From contig JAQFVV010012396.1 of assembly GCA_028023455.1 (NCBI GenBank), positions 22,566,750-22,630,749 on the forward strand: a stretch of DNA of 64,000 nt. Reading direction: 5' to 3'. A program made the position numbers and the translations under genes. The notes under the pieces were generated by a model that saw nothing but the letters and a program-made list of their open reading frames with translations, did no database searches and was not told where the DNA came from. Below, piece after piece: positions 35,037 to 50,377 of this stretch; positions within the stretch are counted from its first letter, which is position 1, and the number at the start of each line of letters is the position of its first letter. This DNA is from Epiperipatus broadwayi. Its lineage: Eukaryota; Onychophora; Udeonychophora; Euonychophora; Peripatidae.

Positions 35037-36656
35037 ATATATATATATATATTTTATTAAATTTTTTTGTGAAAAAGAATTTGTAATTAATTCTTCATGA
35101 CTGTATTGTAACTGTCAGAATTGCACAACACACATGGAAATCATCCAAGGGCAATCCATATGTGCATTCCACATCCTATCTGACTAACTAAATCTTACTC
35201 TAAATAACAATGTAACTGTATGAGAAATATGCACTTTAATGCCTTATTACCATTGATACGATGATTACAAAGGGTTCTCCTAAACCATTACTCAATAAAA
35301 AGCAACCTCAAGTCTTATACTAGCATACATAAATAATCTAACATACAGATTACCTGCCACTATAATGCAAAACACTCCATCCCTAATTTATTTTATGAGA
35401 TGGTCTGAAAAAAGGGTATGACCAAGATTAGCAAAAATCTTGATTTAACCAAAATCTCTCATAATCTGAATTACCCAGAGCAAAAATTAAACTTAAATTA
35501 TTTTATCAGTAAAAGATTTAACCCTCTTAATTATTAACTAACTACACTAAAAATCCTTGTCCAGGGATTAACCAAATTAAGATTTATCAGATCACATAAA
35601 ATATAATATCAAAATTGTACATAAAGATATTTAAATTATTATGCACACTGAACAAATATGATTATTCTACATTAGAATAATGCTCTATTGCTTTAATATT
35701 ATTTCCCTAATCATCAAGACATTATCAAATAAATGAGTCTAATTGAATTTTGTATACAAAAGAGTTCATAGTTACTCAGTCTGAAACTTATTATTCTGTT
35801 ACATAAGGAAAATCTAATGTAGATTCTTGCATTAGTCTATAACACATTGGAAATCACATTGGCAGTTTAAAAGTATTGGTGGGAGAGATATTCCAACAGA
35901 TATTGATGTAATATTTATAACATATTTATATGTGGATTATAGTAAGTATATGCTTTTCTATTTAAGGCGCTTCAGAAAACAAGTGGTTGATTTTTCATAC
36001 TTTGGGTGATGATGCTTCCTTTGCCACTCAACTTCTGGAAATATGGTTGTAAAAACAGCATTACCCAGGAAGAATTGTGGTTTAATTAACCGGCATACAT
36101 TGGAACTTCTCTGAGATAAAATACACAAAATAAATCATGTTATAAATCAATTTATTTATATATCTTTGCAGAAACCTTTTCACCATTTCACTTAACATTT
36201 CCTTCTTCAACTTTCACACTTTAGTTTTATTTTTAAGCACAGTGACAAAGAAAATGGTAAACAAATATTTTCATTTTTTTTATTTAAAATTCCTTTATTT
36301 TTTCTGCTTAGATTTTAAAAATCCTGAATCCTTAATTTGTGTTGCAACTAATGAAACATTTATAAAGAAATAAAATCAATAAAATTATTTGCTCAACATT
36401 TTCAACAATGGGACAAATTTGTTTTACCCTCCCCCCCATTGTTTATATAACAACGCATAATTAAATAAAAAATGACTTAATTAATAAATAAATTAAGGTT
36501 ACCAATTTATTTTAGTTCATATAAATTTAAAAAAATAATTTTTATGTATAAAAAAAATTTAATGTTAAAATTAAATGTAAAATATATATATATTTTATTA
36601 TGAGATTAAAAATATCAACCCATCAATATATATATATATATATATATATATCATAT

Positions 36657-36694
<38 letters not shown>

Positions 36695-38429
36695 GATCCT
36701 ATGCTATAGCACATTGTCTTTGTTGGCTATCTTAACTTATAAGATTATGCTATTTATAATAAAGAAATAAAGAAAGAAAAAAGAGAAGATGATAACATTT
36801 ATTGTATAAATTAATGTGTAAATTATATTATCTAAATTTTATTTCATTGATATAATTTATTCCAGTCAAAAAATTAGAAGTATAAAATACATAATGTGTA
36901 ATGTCTTAAATGTTATTATAAAGATATAGGTCTAATATTTGATAAAAAGTATGCTTTCAAATTAAAAAAAATGCTTAGTTTATGTATACATTTACAAAGA
37001 CTGAAAAGTAAACAGAATTAGAGACAAGTTAATTTTTATGCTTCAAAATGTGTAAAATAGTTTGTGAGTTGATTTTGTGTTATAATATAATTATTAAATT
37101 CATTTTTAAGTCATTAGTAATTTAGTTGAGTTATTTTTATTTAACAGAGCTTAAAATATCTGTATAAAGTTGATTAGTTTATTTTAAATAATATTAAGTT
37201 AGTTTTTTTAAAAAAATGTACTAGATAATTATTAAAACAAGTTAAATTCAAAAGATTTAAAGCAATTTCCTATATTTATGTATGTGTGTAAATTGGTATG
37301 CGTGTGAGGAGATTTAATAAAATATTATTAAGTACAAATTGGAGTTAATTTTAGTTATTAAGTATTCAAAAATAAATGAATGATTAACTTAACATTAAAG
37401 GGTTAAAATCAATAAATAGAATATCTGGTAAATCAAAAAATGATGATTTAAATGTAATACATGTTATTTATCTTGTTTTTTTATTATTAATTAAACAATT
37501 AATAAAAGAAAAGTTCAACTTTTGAAAGTTTTAATTATCACATGATCATTAAAAGTAGATCAATATTTCATAATTTTCTTAATTAGTTTAATTGTTATTG
37601 ACATATTTGTTGATAGATGTCACAATTTGGAAAGGTGTGTCAAATTGACATGCCGGTTCAAATGAGAATATAAAAGATGAGAATTGTCAGTACATATGTG
37701 TTCAGCTGTTGATCTCATGCATGTTTACTCTTCAACAAAAAACAATAATAATTTTTTATCTTAATTATTATTTTTTATTTAAAGTGTTAATTTTTAAACT
37801 TTTTTTTTAACCTTTCCTAATTAATAATGCAAGATTAGATGAAAGATAATAAGATATTTTGTTTCTTATATCAAACCTAATTGGAAGCATCTAAGTAATT
37901 AACAAAATGTTTGGGAAAAATAGTTACTTTTTACTCATTTTTGTTTATTCTACTGTGCTTAAACCAGAATTTAAAAAAAAAAACAGGTAATATGTGTTAT
38001 ATTGTTTTCCAAAACTATATTACATATTGTACTAGATTCAATTTGCTTTCTATGTTTCACCTTTAGTAAAATGAGATTTAAATCAACTGTAAAAAGACTT
38101 AACAATTGACTTTAAAGATAAAAAGTTTTGCTTCAATCGATATTGACAATTGCTAATGTCAAATGCACAATTCATGACTATTAAGTGAATTTGTTTTAAG
38201 TATTCTCTTAATAAAGACATTAAATACTGACTTGCCTAAATTGTTAAAAGAATATGAACTTTACTGTGTGCTTACTTTATCAATGTTTTGCAAAAGAACA
38301 TTTAAAATAGAAATTCAGTGAATAAATTAATGGAAAGCTTTATTGAAGAAGATCTAACTTTAATGCATAATAATGTTATTTACTATGAAAACAATCTATT
38401 GGAATTTCAGACTTTTAACAGTAGTTAGT
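35037..38429. other. AT-rich spacer
   Basis: No gene or matched repeat except the AT tract at 36627-36691. Several runs of A or T and a C7 run near 36431. Confidence 0.4.
36627..36691. repeat. (AT)n microsatellite, interrupted
   Basis: Two AT tracts separated by TCATATATCAT. Confidence 0.9.
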
Positions 38430-40310
<1,881 letters not shown>

Positions 40311-40511
40311 AGCTACATTCTTTCGATAAGCTTTCAGATTTTCCCTTTCCAAAACAATGGTTAAAGTTTTATTAATTAGAAAAAAATATAAGTATTTTAA
40401 AATGTAAGGATTTCCTAATTAAAATCATTTTCTGATTTGAAGAATTCATTTCCTAATTAGAAAATGAATTCAAGTTAATGAGTTTGAAAGCCTTATCGAA
40501 GGAATGTATCT
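40311..40511. mobile_element. Candidate inverted-repeat element, ~200 bp
   Basis: Ends CTACATTCTTTCGATAAGCT (from 40312) and AGCCTTATCGAAGGAATGTA (to about 40509) are inverted with few mismatches. A perfect-looking palindrome GAATTCATTTCC...GAAAATGAATTC lies at 40441-40470. Non-coding; boundaries beyond the repeats are unclear. Confidence 0.45.
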
Positions 40512-41567
40512 AAAAACAACTAGTGAATTTTGTAACTTTGATAAAAAGAAGCACTATCCCAAAGGCATCAAATACAGAAAGATAGCTCTGAAAAGTTTGA
40601 AAGAGAAGCCATCTTTGTTTTAGAGAAGTGCAGTGAACTCTATGCATTTAAAAATCATAAATTTAAATAGTGTTTCGATCATGATGAAGGGCTAAAACAT
40701 CAGTAATCTGGCTGATGTTTCTGAAGTTTCCTGAAGGTCTTCAATGAAGCTGCTAAATCCTTTCCAGACCAATCATGCTGCTAAGATCATGAAAATTCAT
40801 TAAAATACTGTTCAAGTAATCGACCAAATGCATGCCTACATTTTCCTCACCTGGACATGTAAACTAAGGGAACCAGCCCCGGAAGAAATGGGTAATATAT
40901 TTTCATAATGAACCTTAAACTTTCTGGCTAGTTTCCGAACTTTACTTTACACTCCCTTTAAGAGCTCTTTTTATTCTATAAATGTAATACTCTGTGTAAA
41001 CCTTTTATTTATGCTAGTTTAAATTATATAAATTCTCTCAATCTCTAGTCTTTAAATTTAACTTTTTCCTTTCTTAATTGGCAGTTCATTTACTATATTA
41101 TATATATATTTATCGTGTGATTTATTAATGTTGTTTATTTTAAATTATATGCCAATAATCCTTTGACTCAATGAACCCCTTTGTTCCATTTGCCTCACAT
41201 AAATAATATAATATTAAATCTGATAATAATTCTCGCCCATTAGAACTAGATTTATACAGTTTTATCAATCATCGAGTCAAAAGAAATGATTAAATGATTG
41301 TTATTTTTATAATTGGCTAATAATAAATTATTAGCTCCATTTCTAATCTATGCCCCAGCTATTTTCTCATATTCAACAATGTGTATTTATTCATATATAA
41401 TCTTAAAATGTTTTTTATTTTTGCAAAAAGGGCCGATAAAGGAATCAATCAAACACATTCTAATTCAGATTGTTTTCACTGTCTATTATTATTCAGGAAG
41501 GGCATGATATTTGGGGCATGATGAATATAATTTTATAATGCGTTAAAATAGTTTTAGTTAAAAGCTC
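40512..41567. other. AT-rich spacer
   Basis: No gene recognised. 40660-40900 has balanced composition but no frame or repeat match. Confidence 0.35.
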
Positions 41568-42071
41568 GTTTGACTTTAATTAAATTGATCAAGTCATCAT
41601 GTAGAGAATTCTATAATTGGGTTTTATTTTTCAAACAGTGACTCTCAAGTCATCATCATCGAATGTTGCTGACATAGTGCAATCTTCCACTCTATTAGGC
41701 TTGTCAGTGATAATATTTCTGTTATTTTAAATTATCAAGGAAGAAAGCGCTTCCTCCTCTGCTCCTGTTGTATTTGGAACACCAAGGGCTCGTGGTTATG
41801 ACTCGGCCTGGCTTTCCTGTGTTCCCATCTACTTAAAGGGCATAAGTCTTGTCAAATACAAGCTGCCATACTACTTTTAAATCACCTCTTCTTAAAGGGC
41901 AGTAAGACTTGTGAAATGCAAGCCACCATAGGACTTAGATCATCGACCAGCCATTGTCTTTCAATTTCATTTTATAGCTCATAATTCGTCAGCACCGTTG
42001 CCTCTCTGTTCTGGTAAAGCCTGCTCTGATGCTCATAATTCATGATGAAGTGATTTTAATTAAAGTCAAAC
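41568..42071. mobile_element. Candidate MITE with GTTTGACTTTAATTAAA ends
   Basis: 504 bp. Left end GTTTGACTTTAATTAAATTG and right end TTTTAATTAAAGTCAAAC are inverted, extended inwards by CATCATG on each side. The interior is richer in G+C than the flanks and carries an imperfect tandem pair (CTTAAAGGGCATAAGTCTTG at 41834 and CTTAAAGGGCAGTAAGACTT at 41892). No reading frame of note. No target duplication was identified, so the superfamily is open. Confidence 0.55.
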
Positions 42072-42739
42072 AAATTCTCAGTTATCTCAAAGTAAATGTT
42101 TTCCAATAAAGATTAAAGTTATGCCCTAAAATACACATCGTGCTCTTCATGAATGGATTTGCAAATGTGAAAATAAATCTCACATTCTGTCATAATAAAA
42201 ATCGAGTAATAATTTCTGTTACAACTGAATACCTTTATCTGCCTTTATTTTCTTGTTGGGGGCATAGACATATAGACTTTCAAATATTGTGTAATACTCA
42301 TTGGCATATAATAATGACCGCCACTCTTATTATAATTATAAGCTCTGTTAAAGGCTAGAGGTGATTAATTTAATCTTATTTAAAATTCAAACAAAACTAT
42401 TACTATTATTATTAAATATTTTATAAACACACTTGGTTTCTTAAGTGTTTCTATTCATAATTATTTTAATGTTAATGCACACTGTCTGTGTTAGCAACCC
42501 AAACATATACATATGATTCGATTTAAAAAAGTATCTTAAGTTAATTTATTATCCGATATTAGTGTCAGTTCTGGGGTCTCTAATCCCTACCAACCGTTGA
42601 GCTAGTTTCTTGGTGCATAGCACTGTGCCATCGATTTAGATTTCTAATAATCTGAGCTGGTGAGTTGGGTTTGAATTCAGTTTGAACTGCCTGAGTTTGG
42701 ATCCAACTTGCAGTTTAGATGGTAGGTTTTTCACCTGGT

Positions 42740-42777
<38 letters not shown>

Positions 42778-42780
42778 TAT

Positions 42781-42820
<40 letters not shown>

Positions 42821-44456
42821 CCTAAAATAAAGGTATTGAATTTTACCATGGTATTTTTCCAGTCATGTAGTATTGCTCTGAGGAGCCTTTCTTTCTTGGC
42901 TTATTCCTCATGATAATATTAGTTATTGCCCACCAGGAAAGGTGAAGTTATCACTGTTTTAAGATTGTTATTGCAATGATAAGGTAGATTTTAAAGTATT
43001 TAGTTGCAGAGGCACTTTACTATCTAGTGTATCCTTAAGTGAAGCAGTGTATGTATGGTGCTGTTGTGCCTTGCCAGCAGTTCACATTAAACTAACAACA
43101 TAATAGTAATTTTAATGCATGTTTTGTGCATATGATAATAAAAGATACCCACATGCAATAGCATCTTTATCATATCCAGAAGTAGTTCACCAATGAATTG
43201 GTAAGACATTTTAAGTTTAAATATTTTATTATGTGGACAAGACGCACAAATATAGTATGCTGTGTGCATGGCTTCTGATGAGTATTCTCATATTTTTATT
43301 ATTAAGCAAATAATTCCAAAAAATAATTGTCTAACTTGTGTTTTCTTTAATAATTATCATTATCATATGACTTTTTCAGTACAAACTCAGTTATCTGTCA
43401 GTTCAAATTAAAGTTTTAAGTCTTTAATGTGTCTTAAATACGTTCAATAAAAATATTATAAGTTATTATTGGACAAAAAGTATATCCTAAAGATAGTATT
43501 GCTTTATTGTAGCTTGAAAGAGTTGAATATTTATTTGATTTGATTTTGAATTCTTTAATTCATTTCAGACTGCATATTATTTATTTAGTTTACAAACAAA
43601 TAATAAATTATTTAGAACTTGATTATTTTGATTGTTGTTGACGAATAGTACAAAGATATAAAAGGTACTCTTTCTTTCAATTTACTCAAGTGTCATTCTG
43701 GGTAAAAGACTGATTTTTCCAAATTTATATTTTTTATTCAATTGATTGAATTAATTGATTGTTGTTATTACTATAATATATTAGGATTCATTAGCTTATA
43801 AGAGAAGTGTATGTTTCCTTTAGTCTACTAGGATGTCATTCATTTGTTCAACAACATAATATAATGATTTATTTTCAAAATTAACAAAAAAAAACCTGAG
43901 ATCATTACATATTCTTTCATTGATTATTGTTGATTCATTTTATTAGTACAAAAGTCAATAGTGTGGTATAAGAAACTTATTATAGTCCATTGTACTATAA
44001 GAAACATAGTTATCTTTCACACTATAAGAGTAGATTAGATCAGATCATGACAATAAAATTGATTGGTAATAAATATTTGCTCCTTAAAATATTTGAAGAA
44101 GATACAGTAAAGAATTTCATTATAAGATTTTACATTAAATGCAAAATACCTATGCTACTTAGAGAATGCATTTGGATAGAGGGAAATTTTTTGTTCTGAA
44201 AGGTATTGTATAGGAATGAGTGAAGTTTTTCTTCTTTCTAATTTAGTCATTTACTTAATAATCGAATGCATTTGTCATTGTTTGATAATTCCTTTTATTT
44301 TAATACATGTCTCTGTAGTAAATATTATTAAAACCAATAATCCACTGTGCTTAACCATATTATCATCATTGTCATTGGCATGTTGTCAAGAGTCTCTGCC
44401 TTATTTTATTAGTAAGAATGCTTCATAGATTAGTTTTCTTTTTTTTCTCATTGGTT
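42072..44456. other. AT-rich spacer with AT microsatellites
   Basis: No supported gene; several short frames (60-72 codons) are compositional. AT tracts at 42745-42820 follow a segment ending CTGGTACAATATAT, as at 2860-2874. Confidence 0.35.
42743..42820. repeat. (AT)n microsatellite, interrupted
   Basis: Two AT tracts around GGTATAGATA. Confidence 0.93.
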
Positions 44457-45385
44457 ATAATATATGTAATGAGCATGATAATGGCTTTAAACAAGCTTTT
44501 TCAATAAATGCTGCATGAGAGAATATTTAAAATCTTTATCTAAGATTATTCCTATCCCCAAACTGTTTTCGAGCTGATGGCTCTTATCAGTGAGGCACTG
44601 GAACATTCAGACACTAGATCCAAAATACAAACTCAGGCCCAGTATTTATCAAATACTTAACTATTAAGTAGAAAATCTGCAATTTTTAGACATCTATATG
44701 TCTTCAAATCCAGCTATCTTATTTAAAGAATTATATGGGACTGAACAAAATTCAGACACACCATATATTAATAGCCTTAACAATATACCATTGCCAAAGC
44801 CTCAAAAACTAAACTATAATAGTAAGGAAATCAAGTCATACATTATGTGACTTAATTTAATAAGCTTATACTTTCAAATGTAATATAATGAGTATGCTAA
44901 TAGTTCTAAACAAGCTTTATCCATAAATGCCACAACAGATAGCATTTAAAATCTCTATCTAAAATTATCTTTTCCAAAGAAGTTTTGACCTAATGGCTCT
45001 TGTCACCGAAGTGCTAGGACATTCAGACACTAAATCTAAAATACAAACTTAAGCCAAGAATTTATCAAATACTTTATTATTAGGTAGAAAATAAATTTTT
45101 TTAGATATCTATTTAAATTAGATAGCTGGAATTGAAGACATATAGATGTCTGAAAATTTCAGATTTTCTCCTTAATAGTTAAGTATTCAATAAATGCTGA
45201 ACTAGAGCTTATATTTTGGATCTAGTGTGTGAATGTTCTAGCACCTCACTGAAGAGAGCTATTAACTCAAAACCAGTTTGGGGATAGGGATAATTCTAGA
45301 TAGAAATTTTAAATGCTTTCACTTGTGTCATTTGTTAAAAAAGTTGTTTAGAGATCATTATATTACATTTGTAAATACATGCTAA
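44457..45385. mobile_element. Large inverted-repeat element with an internal direct copy
   Basis: Three copies of one ~230-265-bp unit: 44457-44722 (direct), 44878-45108 (direct) and 45116-45380 (inverted). Shared landmarks are ACATTCAGACACTAGATCCA, ATTTATCAAATACTTAACTA and AGACATCTATATGTCTTCAA, with their complements in the third copy. The first and third copies are closest to each other and could act as long terminal inverted repeats of a ~925-bp foldback element. The second is more diverged and abuts the inverted copy around 45110. No coding capacity. Confidence 0.65.
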
Positions 45386-45416
45386 TTATGTCATGTGATA
45401 TATGACTTGGTTTTCT

Positions 45417-45519
<103 letters not shown>

Positions 45520-46109
45520 GGAATTATGATTCATGATTTCTCTTATCAATGGAAAGTTTGGAAGTAAATAATAGCAGATTGCAGCTACAAAGACTGACTA
45601 GGTGCATATTTCAGTATGCTTGGTAGAATTATTGTTTTATATTGGGTCCTTAATAGTACTTAAAACATAACTCTGTGGCCAATTTCTTATTCACATTTAA
45701 ATAATTTGATCAAGAAACAATGATACCTTATACTGAAGGTTAAGTGCACTGGTCCAGTAGTAGACTTTGGTATTTAATATTTATAAGTCATGGATTCAGT
45801 TCTGTCACTCCTGATACTTAAACTTAATATGAATATTCAAATAATAGACCAAACATTTATTTTCCTCATGGATGGTTTAGTGCAGTTGTCTCATGAATTC
45901 AGTGTGCATAGATTGTTATTCCAACTGTCACATCTTGTGCTCAAATTTGTTATGAAGTTCTTAGCAATAAACCAATTAATAATAATAGATTGTAATGGCA
46001 AGGTTTTCTGGATTGCTTTCCAGCAAAGGAAGGCAACAAACAAAATTGTCACATGATTTTCTAAAGAATTATCCATACAATTATAATCATATTGAATATA
46101 TTTTCACAT

Positions 46110-46245
46110 AATCATAGTCAAAACCTACGAACAATAGATGTGATATAGGGGGTTTGAATACAGACTTTCAAACTCCTTTCAGCTATCCATTCTATTTTAT
46201 ATAGCCGATACACATGACCACACACATAAAAAAAATCTCCAAATA
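46110..46245 (-). repeat. Diverged inverted copy of the 23816 repeat family
   Basis: Reverse complement reads TTATGTGTGTGGTCATGTGT, then GAATGGATAGCTGAAAGGAG and AGTCTGTATTCAAACCCCCT. These parallel the GTGGTCAT, GGAGAGG and Pyr-rich CCTCTATTTA blocks of 23816-23960. Lower similarity than between the other copies. Confidence 0.4.
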
Positions 46246-47924
46246 TATGAATTATGCTTGTATTTCAAAAATATTAAACAATAGAACGTAAAATATGTTA
46301 TTAAGGCAACTTCTGTAGATAAAATATAATTGCCTAACAACAAATTGCAGATACTATTAGTTTATAAATCTTTGGCTGCTATATATATTTTGGTTTATTA
46401 AATATATTTTATATTTACCAACTTTTTATTTTTCATTTCCTCGAGTATTTTAAATCTTCGTTATATATCTATATTTTTATTTTTAAATTAATAATTACCT
46501 ATGCTGATTTCAAATCTGTAATTTATTATTAAAAAATTAGATATTTTTTAACGAATGCAATAAATATCAAATTCATGTAAATATGGATTTAAAACATAAA
46601 ATTGGCAATATGGTCATGTGTTATGTATGGTATTTGTGTTCGTTTTTTTTAAATCTTAGAAAAATAATTTATAAAATTAAAGGTTCCACTTTTGCAATTC
46701 TATCTTGAACAGTTATTTCTTCAATAGAGCCAAAAGTTTCTCATTTAATCCACCATCAAAGCCCTAGTAAATTTCTCTTTAATATTACCATCTGTGATTC
46801 AGTTGTTAGATTAAAACAAATGACTGCGCTGTAAGCGTCAAAATCAATCAAGACTAAAAGATTATAATATATTAAATCTATTACCTTTCTTATATTTCAG
46901 AAATTTAATTTTGTAAAATGATGAAATTAAACGTATTTAATTAGAAATGTAATATTAAAATTACATTAAAATAAAGTTGCATATCTTATCTATATGTTAT
47001 TAGAATGCTAATTATGTTAATTATTGTCATAAATTTTATGTAGCTTACACTTAGCTAAAATCAGATTTATGAATCTAATGAGGACTTTTTTGACAAAGAA
47101 TAGTGAGTCCAAGCCAATAATCTTTGATCATCATCAATTTTTAAAAAAAATTATAAGTTTTTGGTTAGATTTATTATAAAGAATGGTTTTGAAATATATT
47201 ATTGTTATTACTAATAAATTGTTAAGAAAAACAATTATAAATTGAGTTATATTAATCATTGGTTAAACAAAAATTCAATTAGGTCCTCTGATTTTAAATC
47301 CATTTTTTTTAGCTATTTTGTTTTCATTTAACAAACTGTACTACCAATGCTTCTTGCATATTTACAAATAATTGTTATACTATCTAATTAATAATCTAAA
47401 ACTTAATATTTCTAAGTATTTGAACCTCACTAAAAATCTGTCCAATTATAAAGATTTGAAATTATTTATAATTGTATAATTGTAGTTATTATAAAACATC
47501 GTGTTATTAAAACTTTGGAGAAATTTAATACATATCAAAGTATTATGTGATCATTTAAACATTATATACATTATCCAATAATAATATCTATTTTTCCAGA
47601 GCCTACTATCATTTGGATTTTATAAACTATTGCTTTAAGTTGTAGAATATATACATATAAATTGTAACATTACAGTCACTATTATTATTGTCTAATATAA
47701 CTCAAAAAAATGTAAAAATATTATTGACTTTATTTTGTGAATAAGAAAATATAATAACCACTATCATTAGGTAGATAGCATATAATATAATCAAAATTAA
47801 GTGAAAAGTCTCTCATGTTATCACTTAAGAGAAAATGTAATTTTATAAAGGATTTAAAGATGACTTCTGAAGCAGATTTTTAAATCATTGCTTATATAAA
47901 AATATGTGTATTAGTATTGTGTGT

Positions 47925-48092
<168 letters not shown>

Positions 48093-48438
48093 ATACAAAT
48101 GTCATTTAATTGAGAGACAAATAAAAGTATGCACACACATAAATTAAATATTTTATAAAGAAATAAAGAATAAGATATTAATCCTAACATTACAATGCAG
48201 AATATTTGAAAAGAAAGTAATTACATTTAAGATTACATTTATTTAACATAATTTTTTAAATATTCAATATGGCTGCTTTGCCAGCGAAAAGGTTAAGGTG
48301 TAGCACAAACAGTTCTTATATTTTATGTGTGTGTGTGTGTGCTCATAAAAGTTTATGTGTTTAGATTTGGGTCAGTTTATAAATGAAAAGCTAGCAAAAT
48401 TTACTTAATTTATTTAATTTAGAAGTTTATGTAATAGT

Positions 48439-48910
48439 ATCATCATCATCATCAACAACCATTATCAATCCACTGCAGGATGAAAGTCTCTCCAAGTTTA
48501 ATCCATCTTCTCTGATCTTTAGCTTCTTTTCTCCACATGACCCCTGGACACTCTCTTATTTCATTCATCCATCTCACATGTGGTCTCTTTCTGGGTCTTT
48601 TACAATCTCTTGGGATCCAGTTTAAGATTCCAATTGTCCATCTATTATCATCTCTTCTTGAAATATGTCCAGCCCAACTCCAATCTTTTAATTTTTTTAA
48701 ATGAGGTCAGTAACACCCATTTCTTCTCTTACCCATACATTGCGTTTTTGATCTCTTCTTGTTACCCCCAACATGCATCTCTCCATACTTTTTTGAGCGG
48801 TCTGGAGTCTGCATTGTTTTTCTATTAAGTGTCCAAGTCTCAGATTCATAAGTAAGAACTGGTAAAACACATTTGTTAAAAACCTTCCTTTTCAAACACA
48901 TAGGCATATT
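48439..48910 (-). pseudogene. LINE C-terminal region and 3' tail
   Basis: MPMCLKRKVFNKCVLPVLTYESETWTL (read in parts from 48907) is the conserved segment after RT in this group. It is followed by a region encoding W-A-G-H-type and R-D-D-N-R-W sequences down to 48470. The last ~270 bp (up to the tail at 48439-48455) are nearly identical to the + strand copy at 59831-60067. Confidence 0.75.
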
Positions 48911-48979
48911 TCAAAAGCACTCCAACCAAGTGTAATTCTATCACTAATTTCATCCATTATGTTTCCAACTGTATTAATA

Positions 48980-50240
48980 AGCTGACCAAGGTATTTGTAA
49001 CTGTTAACTTCTTCTAATTTATTATAATCAATCTTTATTTTAATATTTTAAGCAAATCGATTAAACATTACTTTAGTCTTTTTAGCATTTATCTTTAGTC
49101 CTACTTTCATACTTTCATCTGATAACTCCTGCAACATTTCCTGCAGCTCTGAAGCATTATTTGCAAAAATAACTATATCATCTGCAAAATTTAAATGACT
49201 TAAGTAATCTTCATTTACTTCCACTCCTTTACTTTCCCATTTTAATCCACTAAATATTTCTTGCAGCACTGCTGTAAAATGTTTTGGAGATATGGAGTCA
49301 ACTTGTCTTACACCTTTCTCAATGTTGACTTTCCCAGTATCATTATGTAATCTAATTGTTGCTGTCGCATTTTTATAAATATTCTTTAAATATGACAATA
49401 TCCTGGATCTATACCTTGATGATCCAATGCTTTAATCACTGAAGAAATGCTTATAGAATCAAATGCTTTTTCATAATCTACAAATCCGAAACCTAATGGC
49501 AATTCATATTCATTTGTCCTTTCTATAACTCCTTGCAATACCTGGATATGATCTACTGTACTAAAACCACTTTTAAATTCAGCTTCTTCCCTTGGTTGGT
49601 GAAAATCCAATGTTTTTTGTAGATGAGTTGTAATTATCTTGGTAAAATTTTGGGATAAAACTGATAAAAGGCTGATAGTCTGTAATTTCTAATATCTTCT
49701 TTATCACCTTTTTTAAATATTAATATTATTACTGCATTTTTCCAATCATCTGGTATATCTTTATCATTTAGACATTTGGTATATAACTCTGCTAAAAAAT
49801 TTTATATTTCTTCACCTGCTTCTTTTAATATATCAATTATAATTCCATCATTACCTGGAGCTTTTCCTTTCTTCATACATTTAATTGCATGTTTCACTTC
49901 TTCAATTAAAATTCTGGGCAATTCAGAAGATGTAATAAAAATAGGAGGTACTTGTTCTTTATTACTATATAATTCTTGATAAAAGTCTTCTACCCATTTT
50001 ATAATGGCATCTTTCTTTTTTGTAATAATTCTATTTTTTTTATTGCAGATATAAATTCCCTACCAATACCAAAATGTTGTTTTACATTTCTGAGACTTTT
50101 ATTTTCTTCTACAGCTCTCCTTGCTAGTTCACAATTATACTTTCTTATGTCATTTTCAACTCTTTTCTGTACCATTTTACAAAATTCAAAATATTCAATT
50201 CTTTTTAATGCATCATTGTTGCATATCTTTATATTCATTC
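48980..50240 (-). pseudogene. LINE reverse transcriptase domain (broken)
   Basis: 49999-50238 encodes the charged linker (VENDIRKYNCELARRAVEEN). RT motif A is FVDYEKAFDSISISSVIKA (49386-49610 frame). Motif B is GVRQVDSISPKHF, where Gly is expected at the Val of RQ-G-D. Motif C is LNFADDIVIFANNASELQEM, with both catalytic Asp present (about 49190-49210). The reading then gives the thumb-like KVGLKINAKKTKVMFNRFA. Frames change several times and a stop lies after FNRFA. The domain makes cDNA at the nicked target in intact relatives. Confidence 0.8.
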
Positions 50241-50377
50241 TTTCTTCATAAATTCTCTAGTCTCAGTAGAAATTTTATTGATCAATTGCTGCTTTTTTTC
50301 TACCAGCTATCTTTGTTGCAGTTTTTAAAAGTGTATCAGTAATTTTCATTTTAATTTCATTCAAATCTGAATCATGT

